Shown: positions 1-10,470 of the stretch, one piece after another
Layout of the letters: each line of letters opens with the position of its first letter
How positions within the stretch are numbered: the first letter of the stretch is position 1
NCBI GenBank assembly: GCA_023053685.1
Contig: JALIGW010000062.1
Location: 1,285,501 to 1,349,500 of the forward strand
Direction: 5' to 3'
DNA: 64,000 nucleotides
DNA from: Diadophis punctatus similis
Lineage: Eukaryota > Chordata > Lepidosauria > Squamata > Dipsadidae
Position numbers and translations under genes: made by a program
The notes under the pieces: generated by a model
Seen by the model: the letters and a program-made list of their open reading frames with translations, nothing else
Told to the model about the DNA's origin: nothing
Database searches by the model: none

Positions 1-341
1 TTTAAAAAAAACCCCAAAAAATTTAAAAAGAAATCCTTGCAGCCAAAGATGATTTTCTTTCTGGCATGAAGATGTCAGCAGCCAGAAGTGCCTTTGCAGC
101 TGCCCCATGCAGGATGACCCCCTTGGCTCCTGGCTGGGAAGGGCCAGACGGCTGGGAGGATCTGCGGTGGCGATCCTCTCCTTTGGGGCAGGGGATGCGC
201 TTGGAATTTCAGGGCATGGAGAGACCCCATTCAGAAAACGAGGGCCAGGGGACTCGCCTCCTCAGAACATGGCAGCCCAGGTGGGCGGGAGCCACTCACA
301 AGCCCCCCCTTCACCAGGATGCAACTCGGGGTGCCCACAGG
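1..341. other. No recognisable feature
   Basis: This stretch is not obviously repetitive against the rest of the window. It starts with an A-rich run. Open frames across it are short, overlap on several frames and show no recognisable protein motif, so I see no exon. Confidence 0.4.
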
Positions 342-349
342 GTTTGAAG

Positions 350-634
350 CAGGAGTGGGTTCTAACTTACCTAGCCACTGGTTCACTTCCTCCCGCGCCG
401 CATCGGTGCGCCGCCCGCGCGCATGCACAGTGCCAAAAACCAAGCTTCTGCACATGCGCAGAAGCAAAAAAACAGCTTCTGAGCATGCACAGAAGCCAAA
501 AACAAGATGGCGGTGCCATTAGAGCCGGTTCGGGGGCATGGCCAACCGGCGATCGTTCCCGATTCGGTGAGCGGGGGGAAATTCCCGCTACCATTTCTAT
601 AGAACCGGTCTGAACTGAGGGCAACCCACCTCTG
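350..634. mobile_element. hAT-type non-autonomous element, CAGnGGTGGGTT family
   Basis: Seen: it starts CAGGAGTGGGTT and ends AACCCACCTCTG, and is flanked on both sides by the identical 8-mer GTTTGAAG (342-349, 635-642). An 8-bp target duplication with CAG...CTG ends is the signature of hAT transposons. The interior is GC-rich with CATGCGCAG and AAGATGGCGG motifs. There is no transposase, so it was mobilised in trans. Confidence 0.88.
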
Positions 635-716
635 GTTTGAAGGCCCCCTTAGCAAGAATGGATGCCTGAAGGGAAGAATTTAACCTTATTTGGGCTGAGG
701 AGCCATGTAGAATACA

Positions 717-933
717 GCAATAGCACTTAGACTTATATATCGCTTCACAGTGCTTTGCAGCCCTCTCTAAGCGGTTGACAGAGTCAGCCTCTTGCCCCCA
801 ACAATTTGGGTCCTCATTTTACCAACCTCAGAAGGATGGAAGGCTGAGTCAACCTGGAGCCGGTCAGGATCGAACTACTGGTAGTGAGCAGAGCCTGCAA
901 CACTGCAATGTAACAACTGCGCAACTATGGCTG
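717..933 (-). mobile_element. tRNA-derived SINE, Sauria type
   Basis: On the minus strand it carries the tRNA-like head, a core reading GAGGACCCAAATTGTTGGGG and a tail reading AAGCGATATATAAGTCTAAG. About fifteen copies of this family occur in the window. The head is related to RNA polymerase III A and B boxes, so the copy was once a pol III transcript; mobilisation by a BovB-type LINE is family knowledge. The head end is degraded here. Confidence 0.8.
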
Positions 934-935
934 AT

Positions 936-1262
936 TAGAGAGATTTGATAAATTCCTCACTGTTAGGAAGTTTCTCCTTAATTCCAGGTTGCTTCTCTCC
1001 TTGATTAGTTTCCATCTATTGCTTCTTGTTCTGCCTTCTGATGCTTTGGAGAATAAATTGACCCCCTCTTCTTTGTGGCAGCCCCTCCAATACTGGAAGA
1101 CAGCTATCATGTCCTCCCTAGTCCTTCTTTTCTCTAGACTAGCCAAACCCAAATCCTCCAACCCTTCTTCATGTGTTTTAGTCTCAGGGCCTTTGATCTG
1201 GTTAATTGTTCTCACTGTACAGAGCTGACAGTCTTTATAAAGTGAGCTGGAGAAGGTCCAGA
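936..1262 (-). pseudogene. CR1 LINE reverse-transcriptase tail, 5'-truncated
   Basis: The minus strand encodes pieces of the CR1 ORF2 C-terminus: an EGLEDLGLASLEKRRTREDM-like run, then FQYWRGCHKEEGVNLFSKA, then NLELRRNFLTVR. This is the conserved carboxyl end of CR1 polyprotein downstream of the thumb region. Stops and frameshifts are present, and the 3' UTR is cut by the adjoining SINE. Confidence 0.85.
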
Positions 1263-1483
1263 CCAATTTATAGAGCCCGGCTGAATAAAAGCAGCTTCAA
1301 TCTGTCTATGGAGTCTAGTGGCCTACTTGGGGGTGAGGGTGGGGATCAGTGGAGGAGCTTCTGGGCCTCCTCATACCTAATGCTGCATCCTCACCACTAC
1401 CCCACCCTGTTTCTCGTTCTCTTTTCTTGCCAATGAGCTTCCTTTCCTTCTTCTCCTCTGCTGGAAACCAATGGGGTTAATGC

Positions 1484-1627
1484 CAGTAGTGGGTTCGAAA
1501 ACCCGCTGCTACCGGTTCGTGCGTGCGCTTGCATGCGCAGAAGCATCCCGGGCGTGTGGGTGGAAAATCCCATCGCCGCTGCTACCAGTTCGCAGAACCG
1601 GGCTGAACCAGGAGCAACCCACCGCTG
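1484..1627. mobile_element. Short hAT-type MITE, CAGnGGTGGGTT family
   Basis: It starts CAGTAGTGGGTTCGAAAACC and ends GAGCAACCCACCGCTG. The 8-mer GTTAATGC flanks it exactly (1476-1483 and 1628-1635). At 144 bp it is an internal-deletion derivative of the same family as the element at 350-634. Confidence 0.88.
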
Positions 1628-1635
1628 GTTAATGC

Positions 1636-2124
1636 TAAGTGGAAACGATGGCCATTCAAGCTTGGATAACAGGCTCCGTTGTCGTTGAGTCATCCACCAT
1701 GACTAAGGAACACGGGTGGAAGGCATAATTCCCCCACCCAAAGCAGTTTCACCCCTGTTCCTCAAAAGAAGAGGGAGGAAACTACAGGATGCCTTGGGCA
1801 GCAGGTACCGTGCAACCCCATGCATCTTGCATTTTGCATATTATTTGCATGCGAATGCCTGACGCGTTCTCCACTGGAGGGAATGCCCGATTGCACACCG
1901 AGGGTTGAGACTTTCCTGCAAGTTCCACATTGGAGCCTCTGTAAGAGGCTGGAACGAAGCAGCCCCTGGAAGCCTCTGGCTTGAATCTCTAGCCGTCCTC
2001 GGTTGGATTGCTAATTCTGCTTCCTTTCTGACACTTCATGCTGAAGACAATGTGTTCTCCCTCCCTCCCTCTCCCTCTCCCCCTCTCCCCTCTCTCTCTC
2101 CAGATAGTAGGGAATAGATTGCGA
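1636..2124. other. Unique-looking sequence with a CT-rich low-complexity patch
   Basis: Nothing gene-like is visible. A pyrimidine-rich patch of CCCTCT units lies at about 2060-2101, just upstream of the solo LTR. Confidence 0.4.
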
Positions 2125-2129
2125 GTCCT

Positions 2130-2457
2130 TGTCACGGTGTGAATATTGTCAGTTGTGAATATATGCAGGGTGATGCACCCCTATCTAATATGATGGTACA
2201 TTCCAATACAAGCAGAACACGTGATATGATGTTTTGCGTATGTGTGCATTCCTAAACCACCATTAATTCTCTTCTGCCTTAGCTCTTGACCTGAACGGTC
2301 GAGTTTCTTAGCAAAGATGTAATTATTCAGGATTTATTGTTTTTGTACTGAAATAAATATTTTCTATTAGACTTTTAATCTCAGTTTCATTTTTAACTGT
2401 CTAAATTCCAAGTAAAGATCTAAATCGCCTCTATGAGATTTTATTCTCATCCCAACA
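2130..2457 (+). mobile_element. Solo LTR, TGTCACG family
   Basis: It runs from TGTCACGGTGTGAATATTG to CCCAACA, and both sides carry the 5-mer GTCCT (2125-2129, 2458-2462). TG...CA ends, a 5-bp duplication and an AATAAA signal (near 2352) make it an LTR. No internal retroelement sequence adjoins it, so it arose by LTR-LTR recombination. Three relatives lie at 42837-43164, 52707-53020 and 60869-61208. Endogenous retrovirus and Gypsy-type origins both fit; the LTR alone does not decide. Confidence 0.85.
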
Positions 2458-2795
2458 GTCCTTTTCTCGATTCCTCTTTCCATGGGAGCAGGAGGGCTCA
2501 GCCAAGACTCATGACCTTGGTCTCAAGGACCCAAATTCTCTCCCGAAGAGATGTGAGGGGGGGGAATGCCCACTCTCTGGATAAGGAGCTCAGTTGCATT
2601 CCCAGACTTGCAGCGTCCATAGTCCCAACTGCTGGTTTCCTACCTGGAGAACACGGTTGTCCTCCTAGACTTTAGCCCTTCCCCCAGGTGGACTGAAGAC
2701 AAAGTCTTGGCAGTTGCCAAGAACCATCATTAGCTTGGTGGCCTTCAGGTGGGTTTTCTGAAATTCATCTGACTTTGGGGCAACTTGATCAATCA

Positions 2796-3309
2796 ATCAA
2801 TCAGAATAGAGCTGGAAGGGACCTTGGAGGTCTTCTAGTCCAACCCCCTGCTCAAGCAGGAGAGCCTATACCATTTGAGTCAAGTGGCTGCCCAGTCTCT
2901 TCTTAAAAACCTCCAGTGATGAAGCACCTGCAACCTCTGATGGCAAGCCATTCCAGGGATTAATTGTTCCCACTTTCAGGAAATTTCTCCTTATTTTCAG
3001 GTTGCTTCTCTCCTTGATGAGTTTCCATGCATTGTTTCTTATCTTGCCTTTGGAAAATAAGTTGACCTCCTTTTCTTTGGGGCAGCCCCTCAAATACTGG
3101 AATACTGCTCTCATGTCCCCTACGGTCCTTCTTTTGTCTAGAGTAGCCAAACCCAAATCCTGCTACCCTTCTTCATATGTTTTAGTCTCTAGTCCCCTAA
3201 TCATCTTTGTGGCTCTTCTTCTCTGCACTTCTTCCAAAGTCTCAACATCTTTTTTTGTAATGTGCTGACCAAAACTGGATGCAGGATTCAACACTCAATA
3301 GGAACACGG
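2796..3309 (-). pseudogene. CR1 LINE 3' end, 5'-truncated
   Basis: The plus strand opens with the reverse of the CR1 3' UTR (GGAAGGGACCTTGGAGGTC). The minus strand then gives SLEVFKKRLGSHL, NLKIRRNFLKVGTINPWNGL and MGLATLDKRRTVGDMRAVFQ. It is broken by a hAT insertion at 3310. Confidence 0.85.
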
Positions 3310-3946
3310 CAGGGGCGGGTTCCTAATTTTTTTACTACCACTCTGTGGGCGTGGCTTATTTTGTGGGTGTGGCTTGCCAGCCATGTGACCTGGTGGGCGT
3401 GGGCCTCGGGAGCTTGGCAGCGGCCGAAGAAGCAAGGGGGCATTGCCCACCCGCAACGCAGCCCCCCGCAGCGGGAGCAGCAAGACAGCGGCAGTGGTTC
3501 TTCTAGGAGGCTCCGTTCGGCCTGAATGCTTCTCCCCATTCGATGATCCTAGGCTCCTGCCGCCTGTTCTCCCTCCCCTCAGCAGCTCGAGAAGCCTCGA
3601 ACGTGGAAAAATTGCCTGGGATCATCACCGTGCGTTCGTGGCTTCTTGGACTGCTGAAGGGAGGGGAATGGAGATATCTCCTGCCGCCCGTTCTTTCAGC
3701 GTCTCACGCGCTCCCTCAGCCATCCTCCCGCTTGGACTCACTGTGGGGTAGGAAGGCAGCACATGCGCAGTGCTGGAAGCTCGGCTTCTGGGCATGTGCA
3801 GAAGAACATTTTTTTAAAAAAAATTAAATTTTTTTAAAAATGGTGGCGCCCAGGCATCGGCAACTGACCGCACCGGTACTGTGACATCACCAGCAGGCCG
3901 CTACCGGTGCTATAGAGTGGACCACACCGGTAGGAACCCACCACTG
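3310..3946. mobile_element. hAT-type element, CAGGGGCGGGTTCC family, in CR1
   Basis: It starts CAGGGGCGGGTTCCTAATTT and ends GGTAGGAACCCACCACTG, and is flanked by perfect 8-mers GAACACGG (3302-3309 and 3947-3954). The interior is GC-rich and includes ACATGCGCAGTGC and a GGTGGCGCC motif. Full-length relatives occur at 5087, 10978, 26013 and 41452. Confidence 0.92.
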
Positions 3947-3954
3947 GAACACGG

Positions 3955-4500
3955 TGAAATCATAAACTCAAAGAGTGGGAAGGGACTTTAAAGGCCATCC
4001 AATCCTACAGTCTGCCCAGGAGAGATCTCCCAAAATGTCTTTTGAGGGCAGCATCTCTTTAAAGCCCAAGGAAGAGCCAACTTCCCTTCCTGCCCAACAA
4101 CTCAAGTGCCGGAGGAGAAGTTCTTAGTACTTAGTCAAAGTTTGCTTCGTGGTAATTGCTGCAGCCTTTTTGTTCAGGATTTGCCCTCCAAAGGAGTCCC
4201 CACCACCATCCCATGCCCTCCCAAAGCCTTGGGATTCAAACTCCCAGAAACCCTGTGCCAGTTGGGCCTCTTGTGTTGCAGCCAGAGCAAAGGGCTTTCT
4301 CTATCGTTTGTGCAAGAGCCCTTCACATATCTGAAATGCCAGTCATGCCACCTTTAATCAGCTGGCCTGAAGACGAAATTCACTCTACCCCTTTGGCCTT
4401 TCCATCTTCATGGGTCTCACTGCCTTGTTTGAGTTCTTTGCCGGTAGACAAAGGGATGTTCTCTGCAAAGCAAGAATCCAGAATTGCCCAAAATACTCCG
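3955..4500. other. Old CR1 tail trace, then unassigned sequence
   Basis: Bases 3968-4010 resemble the reversed CR1 3' end (GTGGGAAGGGACTTTAAAGG). The rest shows no repeat or coding signal that I recognise. Confidence 0.35.
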
Positions 4501-4503
4501 GAA

Positions 4504-4612
4504 AAGTGTTTCCCGACCTTGAGATTGTGAAGATGCCTGGATGCATGGCTGGCTGGGGAATTCTGGGAGTTGAAGTCCAAGCATCTTCAAGTTGTAAGGC
4601 TAGAAATGCTGC
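4504..4612. mobile_element. Degraded palindromic hAT MITE
   Basis: It contains GTGTTTCCCGACCTTGAGA, the core GAATTCTGGGAGTTGAAGTC, and CATCTTCAAGTTGTAAGG. This is the layout of the well-preserved MITEs at 12065-12186 and 53320-53454. No clean target duplication is left. Confidence 0.65.
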
Positions 4613-4629
4613 CTGGGAAATTTCTGATC

Positions 4630-4835
4630 AAAGCAGGGTAGAACAAAGAATAATCAGTGGGACAAATTCACTAGTGGAACAATTAATCAGTGGAATGGCT
4701 TGCCTCCAGAACGTATGGGTGGACAGCCATTTTTATCTGAAATGGTAAGGGTCTTCTCTCGAGCAGGGAGTTCGACTAGAAGACCTCTAAGATCCCTTCC
4801 AACTCTGTTATTCTGTATTCTGCAGGATGTAAATA
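4630..4835 (+). pseudogene. CR1 3' end fragment
   Basis: The plus strand reads through AATCAGTGGAATGGCTTGCC and GGAGTTCGACTAGAAGACC to a short ATTCTGTATTCTG tail. It is a very 5'-truncated copy ending at the CR1 microsatellite-like terminus. Confidence 0.75.
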
Positions 4836-5086
4836 CATTAACTGTATTTACAGAGGGATACAATCAAGATCAAGGGAGGTACTAACACCACTCTGTAAAG
4901 CCTTAGTAAGACCACAGATAGAATACTGCATCCAGTTTTGGTCACCACACTATAAAAAAGAGGTTGAGACTCTAGAAAGAGTGCAGAGAAGAGCAACCAG
5001 GATGATGAGGGGACTGGAGGTTCAAACATACAAAGAACAGTTGCAGGAACTGGGCATGGCTAGTCTAGTGAAGAGAAGGACCAGGG

Positions 5087-5771
5087 CAGTGGTGGGTTCC
5101 TACTGGTGCGGTCCACTCTATAGCACCGGTAGCGGCCTGCTGGTGACGTCACAGTACCAGTGCGGTCGGTTGCCGGTGCCTGGGCGCCGCCATTTTTTTA
5201 AAAAAAAATTAAATTTTTTTTAAAAAAATTTCTTCTGCGCATGCCCAGAAACCTGACAATTAAGTCTTTCCCCATCCCTTCGCTTGAAAATAATAAGTAG
5301 TTCGCATTTGACACTTTTCCTTCGCTTTTGCCTAAAGCTTCCCAAAGTGGGCGTTTTCCGAAAGCTTAACCTTTTATACTGTTAATTTCATACAGTTTTA
5401 TACTGTTATTCTTTAGATGAAAACATTGAGGACTGTTAAAAGATACTGTTCTTTTAACAGTCCTCAATATTTTCGTCTAAGGAATCCATGACTGAAACAA
5501 AAAATGCTGTATGAGACATGCTTGTCTTTTAACTATAGCATTTTCTGTATATAAATGGTGTAACACGCACTTTGTATGCAAAGCTTTTCATGTAAGGTAT
5601 AAAACAGCAAAAATAGTAGTAACATCTCTCTGAAATAACTAATATATGACGGGCAAGCCTGGTCACATGGCCAGCAAGCCACGCCCACCCGGTCACATGG
5701 CTGGCAAGCCACACCCACAAAATAAGCCACGCCTACAGAGTGGTAGTAAAAAAATTGGGAACCCGCCCCTG
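5087..5771. mobile_element. hAT-type element with an atypical AT-rich core
   Basis: It starts CAGTGGTGGGTTCCTACTGG and ends GGAACCCGCCCCTG, and is flanked by perfect 8-mers GACCAGGG (5079-5086, 5772-5779) inside a CR1. Both ends match the family at 3310. Between about 5255 and 5645 the usual GC-rich interior is replaced by AT-rich sequence with a long hairpin at 5395-5520. Confidence 0.92.
5395..5520. repeat. Long hairpin inside the hAT element
   Basis: The arms TTGAGGACTGTTAAAAG and CTTTTAACAGTCCTCAA (about 5430-5469) are perfectly complementary around an 8-nt loop. Complementarity continues outward with few mismatches (TTAGATGAAAACA against the complement of ATTTTCGTCTAA). Confidence 0.85.
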
Positions 5772-5879
5772 GACCAGGGGAGACATGATAGCCGTCTTCC
5801 AATATTCCTGAAATACATGTTGTTGCTTTGAGACCAAGATAATTATGAATTAGAGGATAGAAGTCTCCATCTTCTAAGG

Positions 5880-6013
5880 CAGGGTATCTTAACCTTGGCA
5901 GCTTGAAGATGTGTGGACTTCAACTCCCAGAATTCCTCAACCAGCATGCAGGCTGGGGAATTCTGGGAGTTGAAGTCTACACAGCGTAAGCTTGCCAAGG
6001 TTGAGATACATTG
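5880..6013. mobile_element. Palindromic hAT MITE
   Basis: It is flanked by TTCTAAGG (5872-5879) and CTCTAAGG (6014-6021), seven of eight matching. The interior is a palindrome built on ACTTCAACTCCCAGAATTCC and its complement. Confidence 0.85.
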
Positions 6014-6021
6014 CTCTAAGG

Positions 6022-6113
6022 TACAAGCTGCCTTTGCAGTTGTGGTGTCATCTCCAGATGTGATGCTTTCAGGCAAGTCATTTTTAAAAGAATGCTGATG
6101 CAATGTGTTTGTT

Positions 6114-6160
<47 letters not shown>

Positions 6161-6865
6161 TTTGTAAGCCATAATCTGTGGCTTTAAGGTGTAAACAATA
6201 GCTTATTCATTAACTTCAGTTCAGTGTGTGATTGATTGAGGAGCTGACCTCAGAGTTTACATATTTTGCAATTTACTGGAGAAATTTCTGGAGAAATTTA
6301 AATCGGCGGCAGCATCTCAACCTGGAAAAAAAACCTGCTGTCTGTCTTCACAAAATTCCCCACAGTAGCTGAACACTCAAATTGTTGAGTCTGCACAGTG
6401 TGTTGATTTCTGTGCTGAACACATAGCCAGGTTTTGCATACCAGTTCAGTGTGTGAACGCAAACAGGACAGGTATGTTGCTCTTTTAAATGTTTTTATTA
6501 ATATATATATATTAATTAAAACATTTAAAGAAGTAAATAAAAACTAACACAAATTAGTAAGTAATACACAGGACAAAAGAAAGAAAAAAAGCAAAAAAGT
6601 GTAAGAAAATAAAGAAAAATAAAGCTTGAAACACTTTTTCTTCAGTGTGGAAATAATAAATAATTTATTTCAACCCATCAGAAAGGGTTTCCTTCTGGTT
6701 AAGGGATAAAAGGACGGGAATAAGAGAGGAAGCTTTGGACCCAGAAAAGACACCTTCTTCTTCAGTCTTTTTGGCTTCACACAATTTCTTAAACCCAGGT
6801 TAATGAAGCAGATCCCGAAGTTGCAACAGATTCCGGCTTAATGCCAGATTCAAACCATATTCCTA
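6022..6865. repeat. (GT)n microsatellite and AT-rich unassigned sequence
   Basis: A GT-dinucleotide run occupies about 6117-6161 after a GTTT run. The remainder is AT-rich, including an A-rich stretch near 6525-6630, with no coding signal. Confidence 0.55.
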
Positions 6866-7530
6866 GCATGAATAGAATGAATGAGCTGGAAGGGACCTCA
6901 GAGGTCTTCTAGTCCAGCCCCTGCTCAAGCAGGAGAACCTATGGAAGAATTGTAGAATGGAATAGAATAGAATAGAATAGAATAGAATAGAATAGAATAG
7001 AATAGAATAGAATAGAATAGAATAGAATGGGACCTTGGAGGTCTTCTAGTCCAGCCCCCTGCTCAATCTGGAGAACCTATACCATTTCAGACACGTAACT
7101 GTCCAGTCTCTTCTTAAAAACCTCCAGTGATGGAGCGCCCATGATTTCTGGAGGCAAGCTGTTCCACTGGTTTATTGTCCTCACTGTTAGGAAGTTGACC
7201 CCCTCCTCTTTGTGGCAGCCCCTCAAATACTGGAATACTGCTATCATGTCCCCCCTACTCCTTCTTTTCTCTAGACTGGCCAAACCCAAATCCTGCAACT
7301 GTTCTTCGTATGTTTTAGTCTCCAGGCCTTCGATCATCTTAGTTGCTCTTCTCTGCACTTTTTTTCCCCAAATTCTCAACCTCTTTTTTTGTTGTATGAT
7401 GACCAAAATTGGTTGCAGTATTCCAGGTGTGGCCTTACTAGGTTTTTTTATAAAGCGGTACTAATATCTCACCTGATCTTGATTCTGTGCCTCTGTTTAT
7501 ACAACCCAGGATTGTGTTAGCATGACGGCA
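6866..7530 (-). pseudogene. CR1 copies with (AATAG)n tail
   Basis: A short minus-strand CR1 3' end lies at 6876-6945. It is followed by (AATAG)n at about 6958-7027 and a longer minus-strand CR1 at 7028-7530. The longer copy encodes [40 protein letters not shown] and SLEVFKKRLDSYVSEMV. The pentamer array sits at the 3' terminus, as expected for CR1-seeded microsatellites in snakes. Confidence 0.87.
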
Positions 7531-8262
7531 CACTTCACACTGCAGCTGCGGATGGAGGCACTTGGAGGTTTCGTGTCAGGGAAACGGTCTCTTTTGCAAG
7601 AGTTTCCACTCTTGCATAAATGTTTTGCAAGCAGAAAAGTCCCTCGTCCCACCACCATCCGTCGTGGGTAGATGAAGTTTCCAAAGAAACAGCCCAGGGC
7701 ACCGAGCGGCATTACGAGAGAGAGCCGAGCGGGGCCTCAAACCGCTGTCTGACCTTCCCTTTTTCTTCAGCCGAATCGCGTGAGGCCCCCTTGCCCGGGA
7801 ACCAGGCTTGGCGGTGTCTCCCTGGGTGCCAAAGAGGGAAGTGACGAGGGAGGGAAGACGCTTGTCCCCAAACCACAGCCAGTTGGCCTTGAGGGACAAG
7901 TCATGTGCTGGCTTTGACTCTTCAAGGCTGACGTGGCTCAGTGCCCACCCAGTTCCTGAGTGTTTGATCTGTTAGCCGGTGGAACAGTCCGCCACATGGA
8001 GTGGGGATTCTTTGCTTGGATATCTGTGAAGATACCTATATGTTTGAATTCTTCTTGTTATTATGAATAAGGGTGGGACTTTGAAGGCACAGTTCTTGAA
8101 TGCGCAGCTGAGGGTACCATTTTAAATTTTGATCACCTCCAAAAGGTATTATTCAATAACCTTGCCTACTGTGCATGAAATAATTACCATTGGGGGGTAG
8201 CTTTGCAATGACCTGGGGGTTCAGCATGCAGCTCTGCAGCCACCCATTGTCCACTGCCTTTC
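7531..8262. other. Unique-looking sequence
   Basis: It is moderately GC-rich from 7540 to 7930. No repeat family, splice-flanked exon or RNA gene was recognised. Confidence 0.35.
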
Positions 8263-8659
8263 TACAGGTAGTATTTGAGTTACAACCATTCATTTAGTGA
8301 CCGCTCAAAGTTACAAGGCACTGAAAAAAGTGACTTATGACCATTTTTCACACTTATGACTGTTGTTTTGTCCCCATAGTCACATGATTTACATTCGGAT
8401 GCTAGACGGCCGGTTCCTATTTGGGACAGTTGCGGTATCCCAGGGTCATGTGACTCTCCTTGGCGACCTGACCAGCCAAGTCAGTGAGGAAGGCAGATTC
8501 GCAACTGCGTTATTCATTTAACAACTGCAGCAGTGATTCCCTTAACAACTGGGGCAAGAAAAGTTGTAAAATGGGGCAAGACTCACTTAACAAATTTCTC
8601 ACTTAGCAACATAAATTTTTGGGCTCAATTGTGGTCACAGGTCAAGGACACTACCTGTA
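8263..8659. mobile_element. TA-flanked TIR DNA transposon, Tc1/mariner-like
   Basis: It begins TACAGGTAGT and ends CACTACCTGTA, with TA at both outer edges as for TA target duplications. The interior is GTGACTTATGACCATTTTTC, CACATGATT and TTAACAACTG blocks with no coding capacity. Relatives are at 17988, 29406, 32472, 40286, 47085 and 54355. The superfamily is inferred from the ends; a pogo/Tigger relationship is possible but not shown. Confidence 0.78.
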
Positions 8660-8705
8660 ACCTCTTTTGGAAAAACAGTGTTTTGCCATTTATTTTGCAA
8701 AATAA

Positions 8706-8945
8706 CTTGTGGCGCAGTGGTTAGAGTGCAGCACTGCAGGCTACTTTTGCTGCCTGCCAGCTGCCTGCAATATGGCAGTTCAAATCTCACCAGGCTCCAG
8801 GTTGACTCAGTGTTCTGTCCTTCCGAGGTGGGTAAAATGAGGACCCAAATTGTTGGGGGCAAGAGGCTGACTCTGTAAAACCGCTTAGAGAGGGCTGTAA
8901 AGCACTGTAAAGCGGTATGTAAGTCTAAGTGCGCTATTGCTATTT
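8706..8945 (+). mobile_element. tRNA-derived SINE, Sauria type
   Basis: A box TGGCGCAGTGGTTAGAGTGC and a B-box-like GTTCAAATCTC are both readable. The core GAGGACCCAAATTGTTGGGG follows, and the tail ends GCTATTGCTATT. It is the clearest pol III head among the copies. Confidence 0.87.
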
Positions 8946-9736
8946 TCAAACAGATGCAACTATGAAACTACAATAAAAAAGAGATTTTTTTTTAATGGCG
9001 TCTTTTGCCTGTGCTTAATGGCCGCCGGGCATCCCTGCCACCCTCCTTTTCCTGGCCAGGTCACCCTGCACACCTGGCACGGATCACTAGCTTGCAAACT
9101 TGCTCTCCTTATTGCTAACAGATGCTGGTTCTTAAGAAGATGCCCTGGCCTCGAGAGAGCCAATCAACAGCCGGCATTCTTTAAAAAGCACCAATCGGCT
9201 GCCGGTGCATCGTTTTCTGAGTCACCTGCATAACTTGTGACTGGCAACAGGTTTGATCATGGAGCTGCGGGTTGCCCTGAATCGTTTCATCAGAAGAGAG
9301 AGAACAGGGAAGGGAACACGCTCCAGCCGTGCCGTTCTGGAAACCTGGCGCCTGTCAGCCAGCCAGCCAGCTGGGAGGGGCGGGGATGGGAGGGCTTGGC
9401 TGCCATCCCAGCAGCCGCCGATGGTACTTTTTTTTTTAAGTGCAAAACGGGTACGTGCCAACCGGTTTGCCAATGCACACCTCGCCCCACGCTCTCATTT
9501 CCAGGCCCTTTAAATCGGCACGTGATGCAAGCTCTTTAAAACATAATTGCTTTGCAGAAGGGCGTTCTTGCCCAGGAGGGTAGGTGCGCCTCTCTGACAG
9601 ATAGCAAAACTGAGGGAGCCCTGTGCTGCGGGGGGGGGGCAGGGAAGAGGGATGCGTCATGCCAGGCCTGGAATGTCAGGCTTTTTTTTTTTTTGCAAAA
9701 CAGACTCCCAGATTGCTCTTTCTCTTTTTGGGACAG
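8946..9736. other. Unique-looking sequence with homopolymer runs
   Basis: T runs near 8985 and 9429 and a T run after 9680. Open frames are compositional and lack domains. No feature can be supported. Confidence 0.35.
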
Positions 9737-10318
9737 TTGGAAATGGCAAAACTATCCAAGAACAGGCGGGTTAGTGGTGAGAAAAGCAAGGCCTGGCACT
9801 TAGGCAGGAAAAACCAAAGGTACAAAATAGATGGTACCTGGTCAGGGGTGGTATTCACTTACCTTCCCTACCAGTTTGCAAATGGGAGGGGCGCACACGC
9901 CTGGTTCACTTGCACGCGCCACCTCCGCACATGCACACATCCTCCCGCGCATGCGCTTTACTTGTGCATGCATCTTCCGCGCATGCGCCCTGCCTCTAAA
10001 ATGTGCTAAATGGGACAGTTGCAGTTGCCGCTACTGGTTCGCACGAACCGGTCCGAACCGGCAGAATACCATGTCTGTATAACCTGGTTCAACTGTAGTG
10101 CCAGGGAGAAGGACCGAGGTGTCATAGTGGACAACCATTTAAGTATGAAGCAGCAGAGTGCCGCAACTTTCAAAAAAGTTTGCTGCATTAATAGAGGGGG
10201 TAGCATCAAGATCACGAGAACGGATATTACCACTTTATACTGACTTAAGGAGGCCACATTTGGAATATTGCATCCAGTTTTGGTCACCACAATATCAAAA
10301 AATGTTGAGGCTCCAGAA
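9737..10318 (+). pseudogene. CR1 fragment interrupted by a hAT element
   Basis: This is an upstream part of CR1 (GGCCTGGCACTTAGGCAGGA, then AGGACCGAGGTGTCATAGTG and TACTGACTTAAGGAGGCCAC). The hAT element at about 9844-10072 splits it between GGTACCTGGT and CCTGGTTCAACTG. Confidence 0.75.
9844..10072. mobile_element. hAT-type element, CAGGGGTGGTATTC family
   Basis: It starts CAGGGGTGGTATTCACTTAC and ends GCAGAATACCATGTCTG. It carries GCGCATGCGC and a GGTTCGCACGAACCGGTCC palindrome. The relative at 56376-56598 has a perfect 8-bp duplication; here the right junction is slightly altered. Confidence 0.75.
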
Positions 10319-10470
10319 CAGGGGTGTCAAACTTGATTTCATTGAGGGCCACATCAGAGTTATGTTTGACCTCAATTGGGGGGGCTGGGGGGCATGGTGG
10401 GGGGGGCATGGCCAGCTCCACATCACTCATCGAGGCTCCGTTTTCAGCCACGCCGACGGCCTCCTACCTG
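10319..10470. mobile_element. Truncated hAT element, CAGGGGTGTCAAAC family
   Basis: The left end CAGGGGTGTCAAACTTGATT matches the complete copy at 45272-45550. The right terminus is missing and CR1 sequence follows. Confidence 0.65.

Larger units (their letters stand above)
4850..5815 (+). pseudogene. CR1 fragment interrupted by a hAT element
   Basis: Plus-strand CR1 coding remnants ([24 protein letters not shown], then [14 protein letters not shown]) run to 5086 and resume at 5772 with GACCAGGGGAGACATGATAG. The gap is exactly the hAT element 5087-5771. Confidence 0.85.

Noticed and set aside
6958..7027. CRISPR-like regular repeats (also 15516-15583, 42731-42836)
   Set aside because: Simple tandem microsatellites with no spacers, in vertebrate DNA.
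8706..8780. Possible tRNA gene (A and B boxes)
   Set aside because: The head belongs to a dispersed SINE with about fifteen copies here and does not fold into a full cloverleaf with acceptor stem.
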